Shown here piece by piece: positions 48,614 to 58,005 of a DNA stretch of 64,000 nt. This stretch comes from JACVRX01 sp963819885 (GTDB taxonomy: Bacteria; Actinomycetota; Actinomycetes; Jiangellales; Jiangellaceae), in the NCBI GenBank assembly GCA_963819885.1, contig CAWFXV010000002.1, forward strand, positions 1 through 64,000. Reading direction: 5' to 3'. The notes under the pieces were generated by a model, which did not search any database, was not told the DNA's origin, and was given only the letters and a program-made list of their open reading frames with translations. How positions within the stretch are numbered: the first letter of the stretch is position 1; the number at the start of each line of letters is the position of its first letter. The position numbers and the translations under genes were made by a program.

Positions 48614-48877
48614 GTGAAGAGCTTCGACGGCCTCTGGGCCGAGCTGTCGGCGAAGGTGGCCGCGGGTGCCGAGGGATCCGGCACGGTCGATGCCGTCGGG
48701 CATGGGGTTCACCACGTCGGCAAGAAGGTGGTCGAGGAAGCCGCAGAGGCGTGGATGGCCGCCGAGCACGAGGGTGCAGACCGGGCCGCCGACGAGATCG
48801 CCCAGCTGCTCTATCACGTCCAAGTGCTCATGCTCGCCAGCGGCGTCGGGCTCGATGACGTTTACGAACGGCTCTAG
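48614..48877 (+). CDS. hisE: Phosphoribosyl-ATP pyrophosphatase
   Basis: 87 residues from GTG 48614. All-alpha MazG-like fold with the metal-binding EEAAEAWMAAEHE and DEIAQLLYHVQVLM, plus KSFDGLWAELS at the N-terminus. It performs the second step of histidine biosynthesis and sits 7 bp before hisG. Confidence 0.95.
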   Translation: MKSFDGLWAELSAKVAAGAEGSGTVDAVGHGVHHVGKKVVEEAAEAWMAAEHEGADRAADEIAQLLYHVQVLMLASGVGLDDVYERL

Positions 48878-48884
48878 GAGAACG

Positions 48885-49735
48885 ATGATGCCGCTGCGAA
48901 TCGCCGTGCCCAACAAGGGGCTGCTGGCCGAGCCGGCCGCGACGATGCTGCACGAAGCTGGCTACCGGCAGCGTTCCGATGGCCGCGAGCTCGTCCTCGC
49001 CGACCCGGACAACAACGCGGAGCTCTTCTTTCTGCGCCCGAGAGACATCGCGGTCTATGTCGGCTCCGGCACCGTCGAGGTCGGCATCACCGGGCGCGAT
49101 CTGCTAGAGGACTCCGGATCACCAGCGGAGGAACTACTGCCGCTGGACTTCGGATATTCGACCTTCCGGTTCGCCGCTCGCGCCGGCTCGGCCATTGACG
49201 TCAGTGAGTTCGCCGGATTGCGGATCGCCACGTCGTACCCGGGACTGCTCTCGAAGCATCTCGCCGACGCCGGAATCGACGCCGAAGTGATCCGGCTCGA
49301 CGGCGCGGTGGAGACGGCAGTCCAGCTCGGCGTGGCCGACGTGGTCGCGGACGTCGTCTCGACCGGTACAACGCTGCGCAGAGCCGGCCTGGAACTGGTC
49401 GGTGAGCCGATCATGACCTCGGAGGCGGTGCTGATCACGCGGGCCGCGGTCGGGTCCAACCCGCCGTCCAGCAGCTCGTCCGCCGCCTGCAGGGTGTTCT
49501 GGTTGCACGTCGCTACGTGATGATGGATTACGACATCCGCGCCGAGCGGGTGGAGGAGGCGTGCGCCGTGACCCCCGGCATCGAGTCGCCCACCGTGTCG
49601 CCGCTGCATCGCGAAGGCTGGGTGGCCGTCCGCGCCATGGTGCCTCGTGCTGACGCGCAACGGGTCATGGACGCGCTGTGGGAGATCGGCGGTCGGGCGA
49701 TCTTCGTCACCGACATCCTGGCCTGCCGGCTCTAG
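48885..49735 (+). CDS. hisG: ATP phosphoribosyltransferase, one frameshift
   Basis: About 283 residues (long form) with one base missing near 49461. The first frame gives MPLRIAVPNKGLLAEPAATM, EVGITGRDLLED, LRIATSYPGLLSKHLADAG and ADVVADVVSTGTTLRRAGLE. The other frame continues AVQQLVRRLQGVLVARRYVM and the C-terminal regulatory domain (ESPTVSPLHREGWVAVRAMV; IGGRAIFVTDILACRL). It is the first, feedback-inhibited enzyme of histidine synthesis. Confidence 0.92.
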
Positions 49736-49776
49736 CGAGGCTCGGGATCGACGACAGAAGGACGTAGCGTGGGCTC

Positions 49777-50661
49777 GTGGATCTGCCGCAGTCGCCTGCC
49801 GAGCTGGTGAAGCGGCTGGATGCGGTCGACTACCTGGCCGACGACGGCGTCGCCACCGCGGCGTTCCTGGCGTTGCGGATGGCCCGCCCACTGTTCGTCG
49901 AGGGAGAGGCGGGTGTCGGCAAGACCGCGCTGGCCCAAGCGCTGGCCGATGTGCTGCAGACCTCACTCATCCGCCTGCAGTGCTACGAAGGGCTCGACGC
50001 TGCGCAGGCCCTCTATGACTGGGACTTCCCCCGGCAGCTGCTGCATCTGCGCGCCGCGGAAGCAGCCGGTGTCACCGACGCCGACCAACTCGAGCAGGAG
50101 CTCTATGACCGCCGGTTTCTGCTCGCCCGCCCGTTGTTGCAGGCGGTCGAGAGCAGCACCGATGGCCACCCTGCGGTCCTCTTGGTGGACGAGGTCGACC
50201 GTGCCGACGACGAGTTCGAGGCATTCCTCCTCGAGGTGTTGAGCGATTTCACAGTGACAGTTCCGGAGATCGGGACCATCCGGGCCGAGCGGCCTCCGGT
50301 TGTCGTGGTCACCAGTAACCGCACCAGGGAAGTCCACGACGCACTCAAGCGTCGCTGTCTCTACCACTGGCTCGACCACCCGGACTTCGACCGAGAGGTC
50401 GCAGTGATCCGTCGCCGTATCCCGGGCGCCGACGACGGACTGGTAGCCGACGTCGCCCGCGCTGCCCAAGGCCTGCGTGACATGGACCTGGTCAAGCCAC
50501 CGGGCTTGGCGGAGTCGATCGACTGGGCGGCCGCCCTGGCCACGCTCGGCGCCCGGTCGCTGGACCGAGACCTCGCCGCCCGCACCCTGGGCGCCGCGGT
50601 GAAGTACCGCGAAGACCAGGAACGCGTCCTGGCCGCGACGGCAGACGGCTGGTCCTGGTGA
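49777..50661 (+). CDS. MoxR-type AAA+ ATPase (CoxD-like)
   Basis: 294 residues from GTG 49777. Walker A VEGEAGVGKTALAQ, Walker B PAVLLVDEVDRADDEFEAFL, sensor 1 VVTSNRTREVHDALKRR, and the QCYEGLD block typical of CoxD-like MoxR proteins. With a VWA partner (next gene) these ATPases insert or remodel the sulfurated Mo-Cu/Mo site of molybdenum hydroxylases. GTGA overlap with the next gene supports joint function. Confidence 0.88.
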   Translation: MDLPQSPAELVKRLDAVDYLADDGVATAAFLALRMARPLFVEGEAGVGKTALAQALADVLQTSLIRLQCYEGLDAAQALYDWDFPRQLLHLRAAEAAGVTDADQLEQELYDRRFLLARPLLQAVESSTDGHPAVLLVDEVDRADDEFEAFLLEVLSDFTVTVPEIGTIRAERPPVVVVTSNRTREVHDALKRRCLYHWLDHPDFDREVAVIRRRIPGADDGLVADVARAAQGLRDMDLVKPPGLAESIDWAAALATLGARSLDRDLAARTLGAAVKYREDQERVLAATADGWSW

Positions 50662-51788
50662 GCGGCATGGTGACCGGCACGGTCCCGGCGCTGGTCGGGT
50701 TCGCCCGGACGCTGCGCGCAGCCGGTGTTCCCGCCGGGTCGACCCGGGTGCATGCCTGGGCGCGTGCGCTGAGTCACCTGGACGCTCGTCGGACGGCCGA
50801 CGTGTACTGGGCCGGCCGGCTCACCCTGTGCGCCGGACCGGACGAGGCAGCCGCATACGACGCCGTGTTTGCCACATATTTCGGCGACCTGCCGGCTGGC
50901 ACCTTGCGGACGATTCGTCGACCGGTCGTCACTGTGTCCCTTCCGGCGGCGGTCCCCGACGGGAACCGTCTGGATGATGAGCCAGCCCAGACCGGCGCGC
51001 GACACGTGGCAATGGCGGCCAGCCGGGTGGAGGTCTTGCGGAATCGGGATTTGGCCGAGTTGACCGAAACGGAGCGCGGCGAGGTCGACCGGTTGCTCTC
51101 TGCTCTGCGCCCGTCCGGCCCGACTCGCCGCACCCGTCGGCGGCGACCATCGCATCGAGGCGAACTGGACCCCCACCGGACCGTCCGGGCGATGCTGCGC
51201 CGCGGCGGCGAACCTGCTCGGCTGCACCGCCGAACGAGATCGGAACGGCCCCGGCGGATGGTGCTGCTCGTCGACGTCAGCGGTTCGATGTCGGCCTATT
51301 CCGACGGACTGCTGCGCTTCGCACACGCCGCCTGTCGACGGCGCCCTTCCACTGAGGTCTTCACGATCGGTACCCGGCTGACGAGGGTCAGTCGGGAGCT
51401 GCGGGGGCTGAATCCGGACGCCGCGCTCACCGCTGCGTACTCGGCCGTACCCGACTGGAGTGGGGGTACCCGGCTCGGTGAGCAGCTCCAAGCCTTCTTG
51501 GACCGTTGGGGACAGCGCGGCATGGCGCGGGGAGCGGTCATCGTGGTGGCGAGTGACGGCTGGGAGCGCGGCGAAGTCGCGCAACTCGGCGAGCAGATGC
51601 TGCGGCTGAACCGGCTCGCCCACCGGGTGGTCTGGGTCAGCCCACACGCCGGAAAGGGCGGCTTCGCGCCGACGACAGCCGGGTTGCGCGCGGCGCTACC
51701 GTCGATAGACCTTCTGCTTCCTGGCCACAACGTGCAGGCGTTGGCTCGGCTGGCCACACTGCTCTCACGGGAGGACCTCGATGCGTGA
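50658..51788 (+). CDS. VWA domain protein (CoxE-like)
   Basis: 376 residues. The N-terminal half is helical (ALVGFARTLRAAGVPAG; ADVYWAGRLTLCAGPDEAAA), the middle Arg-rich. The C-terminal VWA domain has the MIDAS start MVLLVDVSGSMSAYSDGLLR, FTIGTRLTRVSREL, GGTRLGEQLQAFLDRWG and VASDGWERGE. CoxE works with the MoxR ATPase in maturation of CO-dehydrogenase-type hydroxylases. It overlaps xdhC by eight bases. Confidence 0.88.
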   Translation: MSGMVTGTVPALVGFARTLRAAGVPAGSTRVHAWARALSHLDARRTADVYWAGRLTLCAGPDEAAAYDAVFATYFGDLPAGTLRTIRRPVVTVSLPAAVPDGNRLDDEPAQTGARHVAMAASRVEVLRNRDLAELTETERGEVDRLLSALRPSGPTRRTRRRRPSHRGELDPHRTVRAMLRRGGEPARLHRRTRSERPRRMVLLVDVSGSMSAYSDGLLRFAHAACRRRPSTEVFTIGTRLTRVSRELRGLNPDAALTAAYSAVPDWSGGTRLGEQLQAFLDRWGQRGMARGAVIVVASDGWERGEVAQLGEQMLRLNRLAHRVVWVSPHAGKGGFAPTTAGLRAALPSIDLLLPGHNVQALARLATLLSREDLDA

Positions 51789-52887
51789 CGTCCTGGACCG
51801 ACTGGCCGGCTGGTGGGCCGACGGCCAGCGGGTAGCGGTTGGCACCGTCATCCAGACCTGGAGTTCCGCGCCTCGGGCCCCCGGAGCCGCCATGCTGGTC
51901 GGCCCGGACGGCGAAGCCGTCGGCAGTGTGTCCGGCGGCTGCGTCGAAGGGGCGGTATACGCGGTTGCCGAACGTGTCCTTGCCGGCGGTCCGCCCAGCC
52001 TCGAACACTACGGCGTCAGCGACGACGAGGCGTTCGCCGTGGGGCTGACCTGTGGCGGGACGATCGAGGTCTTCGTCGAGGTCGTCGACCGTGACTCGTT
52101 CCCGGCCCTGAAGACAATCGCCGACGACGTTGCCGAGCGACGGCCGGTCGCGATCGCCACCGTGGTCGATGGGCCGGGCCGGCTCGCCGGGCACTTGGTC
52201 ATCCGGCCTGACAGCCGGGAGGGTTCGCTGGGCAGCGAGCGCCTCGACGATGCCGTCACCGACGACGCGCGCGGAATGCTAGACCAAGGGATGACCGGGC
52301 TGCGCCGCTATGGACCCCAGGGCGAACGGCGCGGGGACGAACTCGGAGTCTTCGTCAACTCGTTCGCACCACCGCCCCGGATGCTGGTCTTCGGTGCGAT
52401 CGACTTCGCCGCGGCAGTGGCCCGGGTCGGAGCTTTCCTCGGCTATCACGTCACCGTGTGCGACGCGCGCCCGGTGTTCGCTACCAAGGCCAGGTTCCCG
52501 GAGGCTGACGAGGTCGTGGTCCGCTGGCCGCATGAATACCTCGCGGAGACGACGGTGGACGAGCGCACGGTCATCTGTGTGCTGACCCATGACCCGAAGT
52601 TCGACATTCCGTTGCTGGAGATCGCGCTGCGCAGCCCCGCGGCCTACATCGGTGCCATGGGTTCCCGCCGAACGCACGGTGATCGGATCTCCCGCCTGCG
52701 GGACCTGGGGATGACCGAGGAGGAGCTGGCTCGGCTCTCCGCCCCCATCGGGCTGGACATCGGGGCACGGACACCGGAGGAGACGGCTGTATCGGTCGCG
52801 GCCGAGATCGTGTCCGCGCGATGGGGCGGCAGTGGTCGGCCGCTGTCCCGAATTGCCGGACCGATCCACCGCGAGCATCCCGCGTGA
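51781..52887 (+). CDS. XdhC/CoxI family Mo-cofactor insertion/sulfuration protein
   Basis: 368 residues from ATG 51781. N-terminal XdhC domain: GTVIQTWSSAPRAPGAAMLV, GSVSGGCVEGAVY (conserved Cys) and GLTCGGTIEVFVE (second Cys). C-terminal Rossmann domain: MLVFGAIDFAAAVARVGAFL, VTVCDARPVFATKARFPEAD and YIGAMGSRRTHGDRISRL. XdhC proteins bind molybdenum cofactor and direct sulfuration of molybdenum hydroxylases. It overlaps its downstream neighbour by four bases. Confidence 0.92.
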   Translation: MRDVLDRLAGWWADGQRVAVGTVIQTWSSAPRAPGAAMLVGPDGEAVGSVSGGCVEGAVYAVAERVLAGGPPSLEHYGVSDDEAFAVGLTCGGTIEVFVEVVDRDSFPALKTIADDVAERRPVAIATVVDGPGRLAGHLVIRPDSREGSLGSERLDDAVTDDARGMLDQGMTGLRRYGPQGERRGDELGVFVNSFAPPPRMLVFGAIDFAAAVARVGAFLGYHVTVCDARPVFATKARFPEADEVVVRWPHEYLAETTVDERTVICVLTHDPKFDIPLLEIALRSPAAYIGAMGSRRTHGDRISRLRDLGMTEEELARLSAPIGLDIGARTPEETAVSVAAEIVSARWGGSGRPLSRIAGPIHREHPA

Positions 52888-53441
52888 CGGTCGCCGGGCT
52901 TGTCCTTGCGGCGGGCGCCGGGCGCCGGTTCGGCCGTCCCAAGGCGCTGGTCGAGCTCGACGGCGAACGGCTGGTCGACCGGGCCGTCCGAGTGGTCCGC
53001 GACGGCGGCTGCCAGCCGGTGATCGTCGTTGCGGGCGCGGCCACACTCCAAGTTCCGGATGCTCTCGTGGTCGACAACCCGCAGTGGGCTACCGGGATGG
53101 GTTCGTCGCTGCGCACCGGCCTGGCGGCGTTGTCGCAGCGCGCGACCGCGGCCGTCATCGTTCTTGTCGACACCCCTTGGCTCGGTCCCGATGCCGTCCG
53201 CAGGCTGGTGCGAGCGCATGACGCGGGTGCCCAACTCGCAGTTGCCACCTATGCCGGAGAACGCGGGCATCCGGTCCTGCTCGGACGCTCGCATTGGGTT
53301 GCCGCCGCGGCCGCGGCCGTCGGTGACAACGGTGCCCGCTCGTATCTGTGGAGCCGCCGCGCCGACGTCGTCGAGGTCGACTGCACCGGGACGGGTGACC
53401 CACGTGACGTCGATCACCCGTCCCAACTCGGCAGATCTTGA
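52884..53441 (+). CDS. MobA-like nucleotidyltransferase (MocA type)
   Basis: 185 residues from GTG 52884. NTP-transferase fold: LVLAAGAGRRFGRPKALVEL, DNPQWATGMGSSLRTGLAAL, VLVDTPWLGPDAVRRL and YAGERGHPVLLGRSHW. It is closest to MocA/MobA-like proteins that make the cytosine or guanine dinucleotide form of Mo cofactor for xanthine-dehydrogenase-family enzymes, as expected in this operon. Confidence 0.88.
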   Translation: MTVAGLVLAAGAGRRFGRPKALVELDGERLVDRAVRVVRDGGCQPVIVVAGAATLQVPDALVVDNPQWATGMGSSLRTGLAALSQRATAAVIVLVDTPWLGPDAVRRLVRAHDAGAQLAVATYAGERGHPVLLGRSHWVAAAAAAVGDNGARSYLWSRRADVVEVDCTGTGDPRDVDHPSQLGRS

Positions 53442-53513
53442 GGTAGGTACGCCGGCTCGACCGCCGTAGATGTCTCACGATTGCTCAGGACTGAGCGTCG
53501 GTACGATCCTGCG

Positions 53514-53879
53514 GTGGTTGACGCCCTTGCGACCGGGCTGATGCTCCTCGTCGCTGCGTACGGAGTCGCTGCGCTCGTGCTGACGGCCATGGGCCGGGCT
53601 CCCCGCGAGTACCTGGTGATTGCATCCGGCGTTCTCAGCATCCTGGTTGTGGTGCTGGTGCTGATCGCAATTGTCCTGCTGGTGGCGGGTGAGCGCCCGG
53701 ACGAGCCCGGCACGTTCGTCGGCTATCTGGTCGTCGCAGTGATCCTGCTCCCTCTCGGCACGTTGTGGGCGCTGGCCGAACGGTCTCGGTGGGGGACCGC
53801 GGTGCTCGCGGTCGCATGTTTCGCATTGGTCGTGGTCTCGGTGCGTCTGCAAGACCTGTGGAGCACCGCGGGTGGGTGA
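53514..53879 (+). CDS. Small hypothetical membrane protein
   Basis: About 121 residues from GTG 53514; an in-frame TTG at 53481 is possible. There are four predicted helices (ALATGLMLLVAAYGVAALVL; LVIASGVLSILVVVLVLIAI; GYLVVAVILLPLGTLWALAE; AVLAVACFALVVVSV). It overlaps the next membrane gene by eight bases. The pair is probably a two-subunit or co-regulated unit; no family recognised. Confidence 0.6.
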   Translation: MVDALATGLMLLVAAYGVAALVLTAMGRAPREYLVIASGVLSILVVVLVLIAIVLLVAGERPDEPGTFVGYLVVAVILLPLGTLWALAERSRWGTAVLAVACFALVVVSVRLQDLWSTAGG

Positions 53880-54294
53880 GCCGAGGCCGACCTACTCCGG
53901 GCCGGGCCGGGTTCTGGTCGCGGTCTACGCAATCTTCGCGCTGGCGGCGACGGCCCGGGCCGGCGTCCAGATCGCCACCCGGTTCGACGAGGCGCCGCTC
54001 GCCTACCTGCTATCAGCGCTGGCTGCCGTCATCTACATCGTCGCAACGGTCGCGCTGGCCAGATCCGGCCCGATGGCCCGCCGGGTGGCGTTCATCGCCT
54101 GCTCGGTCGAACTGGCTGGCGTGCTCATCGTCGGCACGCTGAGCCTGGCATGGCCTGACGCCTTCCCCGACGAGACCGTCTGGTCCGGTTACGGCCGAGG
54201 GTACGGTTTCGTCCCGCTGGTGCTGCCGGTGCTCGGGCTGCTCTGGCTACGACGCTCAGCTGGTGACGAACGGGTCGGGCACCGCCTGGGCTAA
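53872..54294 (+). CDS. Small hypothetical membrane protein, second of a pair
   Basis: 140 residues from GTG 53872. Four hydrophobic helices (VLVAVYAIFALAATARAGV; AYLLSALAAVIYIVATVALA; VAFIACSVELAGVLIVGTLS; FVPLVLPVLGLLWL) with the conserved-looking loop FPDETVWSGYGRGYGFVPL. Its 3' end overlaps the convergent allG end by 39 bp. Function unknown. Confidence 0.65.
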   Translation: MGEPRPTYSGPGRVLVAVYAIFALAATARAGVQIATRFDEAPLAYLLSALAAVIYIVATVALARSGPMARRVAFIACSVELAGVLIVGTLSLAWPDAFPDETVWSGYGRGYGFVPLVLPVLGLLWLRRSAGDERVGHRLG

Positions 54295-55650
54295 TGCTTC
54301 CAGCGCTTGCAAGAAGCATTCGACCGGCGGGTTGACCAGCCCGGCACCGACCTGTCCGGTGCCGGCGACGTTGCCGGCCATGCCGGTATTGATCTGCGGC
54401 AGGACACCGGTCTTGACGACCGCGACGACGTCGATGCCGGTGGGTGCGCCGCGGAAGTCCAGGATCGGTAGAGCGAACGCTGGATTCTCGCCCACGGTGA
54501 TTTCGTACATCAGCCGCGTGGTGCGGATGGCGTCGCGAACGCTCCCGCCGACGAACTGCACGATCGCCGGTGCCGAGGCCATGACAAAGCCGCCGAGGCC
54601 CATCGTCTCGGCGATGGCTGAGTCGCCGATGTCGGGGTTGGCGTCGTCGGGTCCGTATGTTCCGAGGAACAAGCCCTCCGGAACCTGAGCCGGCCCGGTG
54701 AACCACCGCTCGCCGAGCCCGGAGACCTGGATGCCGAAGTCCGTGCCGTTGCGAGCCATCGTCGTGACGACGCTGCTGCCGTCGATACCGGCGGCGGCCG
54801 ATGTCTGCAGCTTGCCCGCGGGCATCACCAAGTTGAGGAAGAAGTGGTCGTTGCCGGCCACGAAGCGCACGATGGCACCGAGTGCCTCCGCCGACGCGGT
54901 CTCGACCAGGTCCGGCAGTAGCTCACGGAGCAGCATGAGCGTGCCCGCGCGGTTGCGGTTGTGCCCCTCGTCGCCCATCTGCACCATCTGGGCGATGATC
55001 GACTTGACGTCGACCGGGCCGTGCCGGCGAACGGCCGCCCGCAACGCGGGCCCCAGGACCGAATTCATCCAGCGCAGGCGTTCGATGACATCGGGGGAGT
55101 ACGCGCCGTAGCGCAGCACCCTGCCGAGCCCCTCGTTGAGCGGGCACCAGGCCATGCCGCCACGCACGGGGTCGCGCAGTTCGAACACCCACATCGACGG
55201 CGAGATGACTCCCGCCATCGGCCCGACAGCCCCCCGGTGATGGCACGGTTCCAGCTCGACGCGGCCGGCCGACAGGGTGGCCTCAGCCTCGGCTGGGCCT
55301 GCGACGATGCCCTCGAGGAGCATGGCGCCGATCAGCGCGCCACGAAGCGGGCCCGACGCTCGATCCCAGCTGATCGGCGGGCCGGCGTGCAGGAACTGGC
55401 CGCGTTGGAGCCCGAGCGCCTCGGCTGCCGGTCGCACATCGACCAGCGCCGCGCCCGCGCTCAGCATCGACGCGAGCGCCTGCTCATTCGCGGCCTGACG
55501 CCGCGGATCGGCCAGGACTCGGACCAATGCGTCCCCCTCCAGCGGGGGCCGCCAGTCGATCCGCCGAACATCGACGGTCTGTGCGGCGAGCGCGTCGGCG
55601 AGCAGGTCGACACCCATGGTGACCACGCGCGGCTCGGCAGCCAGGTCCAC
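54256..55650 (-). CDS. allG: DUF1116 protein, oxamate carbamoyltransferase subunit AllG (YlbE-like)
   Basis: 464 residues. DUF1116 features: QRGQFLHAGPPISWDRASGP, LRGALIGAMLLEG, ELEPCHHRGAVGPMAGVISP, VVTTMARNGTDFGIQVSGLG and FLGTYGPDDANPDIGDSAI with a GLGGFVMASAPAIVQFVGGS tail. In E. coli the fdrA-ylbE-ylbF genes (allFGH) encode oxamate carbamoyltransferase, which splits oxalurate from allantoin breakdown into oxamate and carbamoyl phosphate. It lies three bases after allF on the same strand. Confidence 0.88.
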   Translation of the reverse strand: MDLAAEPRVVTMGVDLLADALAAQTVDVRRIDWRPPLEGDALVRVLADPRRQAANEQALASMLSAGAALVDVRPAAEALGLQRGQFLHAGPPISWDRASGPLRGALIGAMLLEGIVAGPAEAEATLSAGRVELEPCHHRGAVGPMAGVISPSMWVFELRDPVRGGMAWCPLNEGLGRVLRYGAYSPDVIERLRWMNSVLGPALRAAVRRHGPVDVKSIIAQMVQMGDEGHNRNRAGTLMLLRELLPDLVETASAEALGAIVRFVAGNDHFFLNLVMPAGKLQTSAAAGIDGSSVVTTMARNGTDFGIQVSGLGERWFTGPAQVPEGLFLGTYGPDDANPDIGDSAIAETMGLGGFVMASAPAIVQFVGGSVRDAIRTTRLMYEITVGENPAFALPILDFRGAPTGIDVVAVVKTGVLPQINTGMAGNVAGTGQVGAGLVNPPVECFLQALEALAQAVPDPFVTS

Positions 55651-55653
55651 GGC

Positions 55654-57129
55654 TCAGCTCGCTACCAGGTCAGCGGCCTTGAGAGCCGCGTCCGCATTGG
55701 ACAGGTGCACCGACGCACCGGCCGCTTGCAAAGCGGCGGCCTGCCGATCGAGACCTTGCGGGTCAGCCGCCGTGCCGGTGAGCGACACCACGACCGCGAG
55801 ATCACGGCCCCCGCTCGCCGCGGTATCGCGCGCTCTGGCCAGTGCTGGAGCCAGCTCGCCAGCCGGGTCTGGATGGGCGCCGTGGCCGAGGACGACGTCG
55901 ATCAGCAGAACCCCGCAGGCCCGATCGTGGCCTTCCTCGAGGATGCGGTCGACCCGAAGCGTGTTGTCGATCATGGGATGCGGGCGACCCCGGGTGAGCC
56001 GGTCATCGCCGAAGTCGATCACCAGGTGGCCGTCCGAGCGCAGGTCGTCGGGCAACGCCGAGGCGGGCTCGGCGGCGATGTTGGAGCGCACCGGGCCGAG
56101 CCGTTCGGTGAGCACGAACCTCGCCTCGTCGCAGAGCGTGCCACCGGAGAACAGCCCACGGACCGCGCCAGTGCGCCGAGGACGCCGGTCGCGTGCCGGC
56201 CACTGCTGCGGAGCCTCCCATTCCAGCCCCGCGGCACGCGCCACGTGCTCGGCGACGTCGGTGAGCGTCGGCAGGCCCGGCCCGAGCAGCGCGAGATCGA
56301 CCGGGATGTCGAGATCGGCACTATAGGCCCGGATGGCCTCGGCCACAGCCGGCGCAGGCGGTTTGGAGACGACGACGATGCGTTCGGTCGCGGCGTCGCC
56401 GGCGAACAGATCCAGCGCTGCCAGGGTGGAAAGCCCGCCGACCGCCTCGGACAGGTCACGGCCGCCGACGCCCAGACAGTGGCTGACGCCCAGCCCGGCC
56501 GCGTCGAACAGGCACATCAGCTGTTGGGCTCCTGTTCCCGACGCAGCCACGAGCCCGACCGGACCCGGACGGACGACGTTGGCGAAACCCAGCCCCACCC
56601 CGCCGAGGACGACCGTTCCACAGTCCGGGCCCATCACCAGTCGGCCTCGTTCGGCCGCCGCCCGCTTGAGGGCGATCTCGTGACCGACCGGAACGTTGTC
56701 GCTGAACAGCATCACGTCCAAGCCTGCGTAGAGCGCTTCGAATGCGTCGGCTGCGGCGTACTGACCAGGCGTGGAGATCAAGGCAAGCGTGGCGCCCGCC
56801 GCCGCTCCGCGAACGGAGCGAGGCGGGGGATCGGAGAATGCCCCAACGTCGCCGTCGGTTCGGCGCTGGCCGAGAAGTGTGTCCAAGGTCGCGATGGCAG
56901 CGGCGAGCTCCTCCTCACCGTCGGCCTCGACCGCGACCAGCATGTCGTTCGCCGAGGCACCCGCCGGCGCCTCGAAGCCCATGCCGACCAGTAGGTCGAT
57001 GTTGAGCTCAGTGGCCATGGCGACGAGTGCGGACCGTACGCCGGGTTCTGCGCCGATACGCCGGCTCGCCTGCATCAGGCTGACGGAGTCCCGGTAAACG
57101 CCGGCACGAACCTCGAGGCGCCGCCTCAC
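55654..57129 (-). CDS. allF: FdrA-like oxamate carbamoyltransferase subunit AllF
   Basis: 491 residues from GTG 57129, whose GTGA overlaps the allH stop. An acyl-CoA-synthetase-like fold: N-terminal AGVYRDSVSLMQASR and ALVAMATELNIDLLVGMGF, nucleotide-fold segments LALISTPGQYAAADAFEALY, VMGPDCGTVVLGGVGLGFAN and GLVAASGTGAQQLMCLFDAA. A catalytic-type His occurs in AAGLGVSHCLGVGGRDLSEA, followed by GLFSGGTLCDEARFVL and GVLLIDVVLGHGAHPDPAGE. FdrA is the largest subunit of the AllFGH enzyme. Confidence 0.9.
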   Translation of the reverse strand: MRRRLEVRAGVYRDSVSLMQASRRIGAEPGVRSALVAMATELNIDLLVGMGFEAPAGASANDMLVAVEADGEEELAAAIATLDTLLGQRRTDGDVGAFSDPPPRSVRGAAAGATLALISTPGQYAAADAFEALYAGLDVMLFSDNVPVGHEIALKRAAAERGRLVMGPDCGTVVLGGVGLGFANVVRPGPVGLVAASGTGAQQLMCLFDAAGLGVSHCLGVGGRDLSEAVGGLSTLAALDLFAGDAATERIVVVSKPPAPAVAEAIRAYSADLDIPVDLALLGPGLPTLTDVAEHVARAAGLEWEAPQQWPARDRRPRRTGAVRGLFSGGTLCDEARFVLTERLGPVRSNIAAEPASALPDDLRSDGHLVIDFGDDRLTRGRPHPMIDNTLRVDRILEEGHDRACGVLLIDVVLGHGAHPDPAGELAPALARARDTAASGGRDLAVVVSLTGTAADPQGLDRQAAALQAAGASVHLSNADAALKAADLVAS

Positions 57130-57989
57130 CCCGAGGCCCGGGTACAGGTCGCCACGGCAAGCAGCACGCCGTGCGCCAACGATGTGCCCGAGGTGTGCCC
57201 GACCGTAGCGAGCCGCCGCATTGCTGCCCGAACGTCGCCGCGCCCGTCCAGCGCGGCGATCAACCCGGCCAGTTCGGGAACACATTCGCCCCGACTCGCG
57301 TGCACGAGCAATGCGGCCGACACGTGGGTCGTCTGGGTGGCTGCGACCTGTCCGATCGCTCGGGCCAGTCGGTCGGCCCGGGAATCACGCATGGCGCGCA
57401 AGGTGACCAGGACGCCGCAGAGCAGATCGTCACCCGCAGGTGTGAGACCGCCGCCCCGACCGACCAGCGCCGCGACCGCGCCCGGCATCGTTCGCCCGGC
57501 CAACCACCCGGCGAACGCCGGCAGCGCGTCGGCTACGGCCGGTTCCAGCGGCTGGAGGTGACGAAAGGCGAGCTGAGTACGCCGGGTGACCTCTGGCCCG
57601 ACCACGAGCACAGGTCGTAACGGACGCCACCACCGCCCGACCCCGACAAACGTCTCACCGATCTCGACGCCGCCGTTGCCGACCAGCGCGCGGCCCAGAT
57701 GCGTCGGCAGCGGGCCGGGCAGCACCAGCGACGGCGGCAGCCGGACCGCCTCGGGCGTGCAGATACAGACCAGCGGCACCCGTTCGTCGTCCGCGACGAC
57801 GTGCACGGCGGTGCCGAGCGTGCCGACCACGCGCGCCGCTTTGGCCGGCCCTTCCAACAGCGGGGCCAGCACCGTCGATGCCGCCGCGAGCCGAGTGATC
57901 GTCGGAACACGGCTTGCGGTGAGCGTGCGTCCTGCCAAGCGTCCCCCAGCGATGGTTCCCCCTCGCGATGATTCGGACGGTAACCACAC
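57126..57989 (-). CDS. allH: DUF2877 protein, oxamate carbamoyltransferase subunit AllH (YlbF-like)
   Basis: 287 residues if GTG 57989 is used; a TTG at 57938 behind GGGGGA is an alternative and would widen the 16-bp gap to divergent pucR. DUF2877 motifs: LVGRGGGLTPAGDDLLCGVL, LVHASRGECVPELAGLIAAL and ATVGHTSGTSLAHGVLLAVA. It is the first gene of an allH-allF-allG operon with four-base overlaps, so a stoichiometric complex is expected. Confidence 0.85.
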   Translation of the reverse strand: MWLPSESSRGGTIAGGRLAGRTLTASRVPTITRLAAASTVLAPLLEGPAKAARVVGTLGTAVHVVADDERVPLVCICTPEAVRLPPSLVLPGPLPTHLGRALVGNGGVEIGETFVGVGRWWRPLRPVLVVGPEVTRRTQLAFRHLQPLEPAVADALPAFAGWLAGRTMPGAVAALVGRGGGLTPAGDDLLCGVLVTLRAMRDSRADRLARAIGQVAATQTTHVSAALLVHASRGECVPELAGLIAALDGRGDVRAAMRRLATVGHTSGTSLAHGVLLAVATCTRASG

Positions 57990-58005
57990 CCGGTACCGTC
58001 ATCGC

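Noticed and set aside
46454..48877. 807-codon plus-strand ORF
   Set aside because: It is antisense to the phosphotransferase and HNH genes for most of its length; only its last 87 codons are real (hisE).
54961..56994. 677-codon plus-strand ORF
   Set aside because: Shadow of the allF/allG genes in the opposite frame; Arg/Gln/His-rich with no domain pattern.
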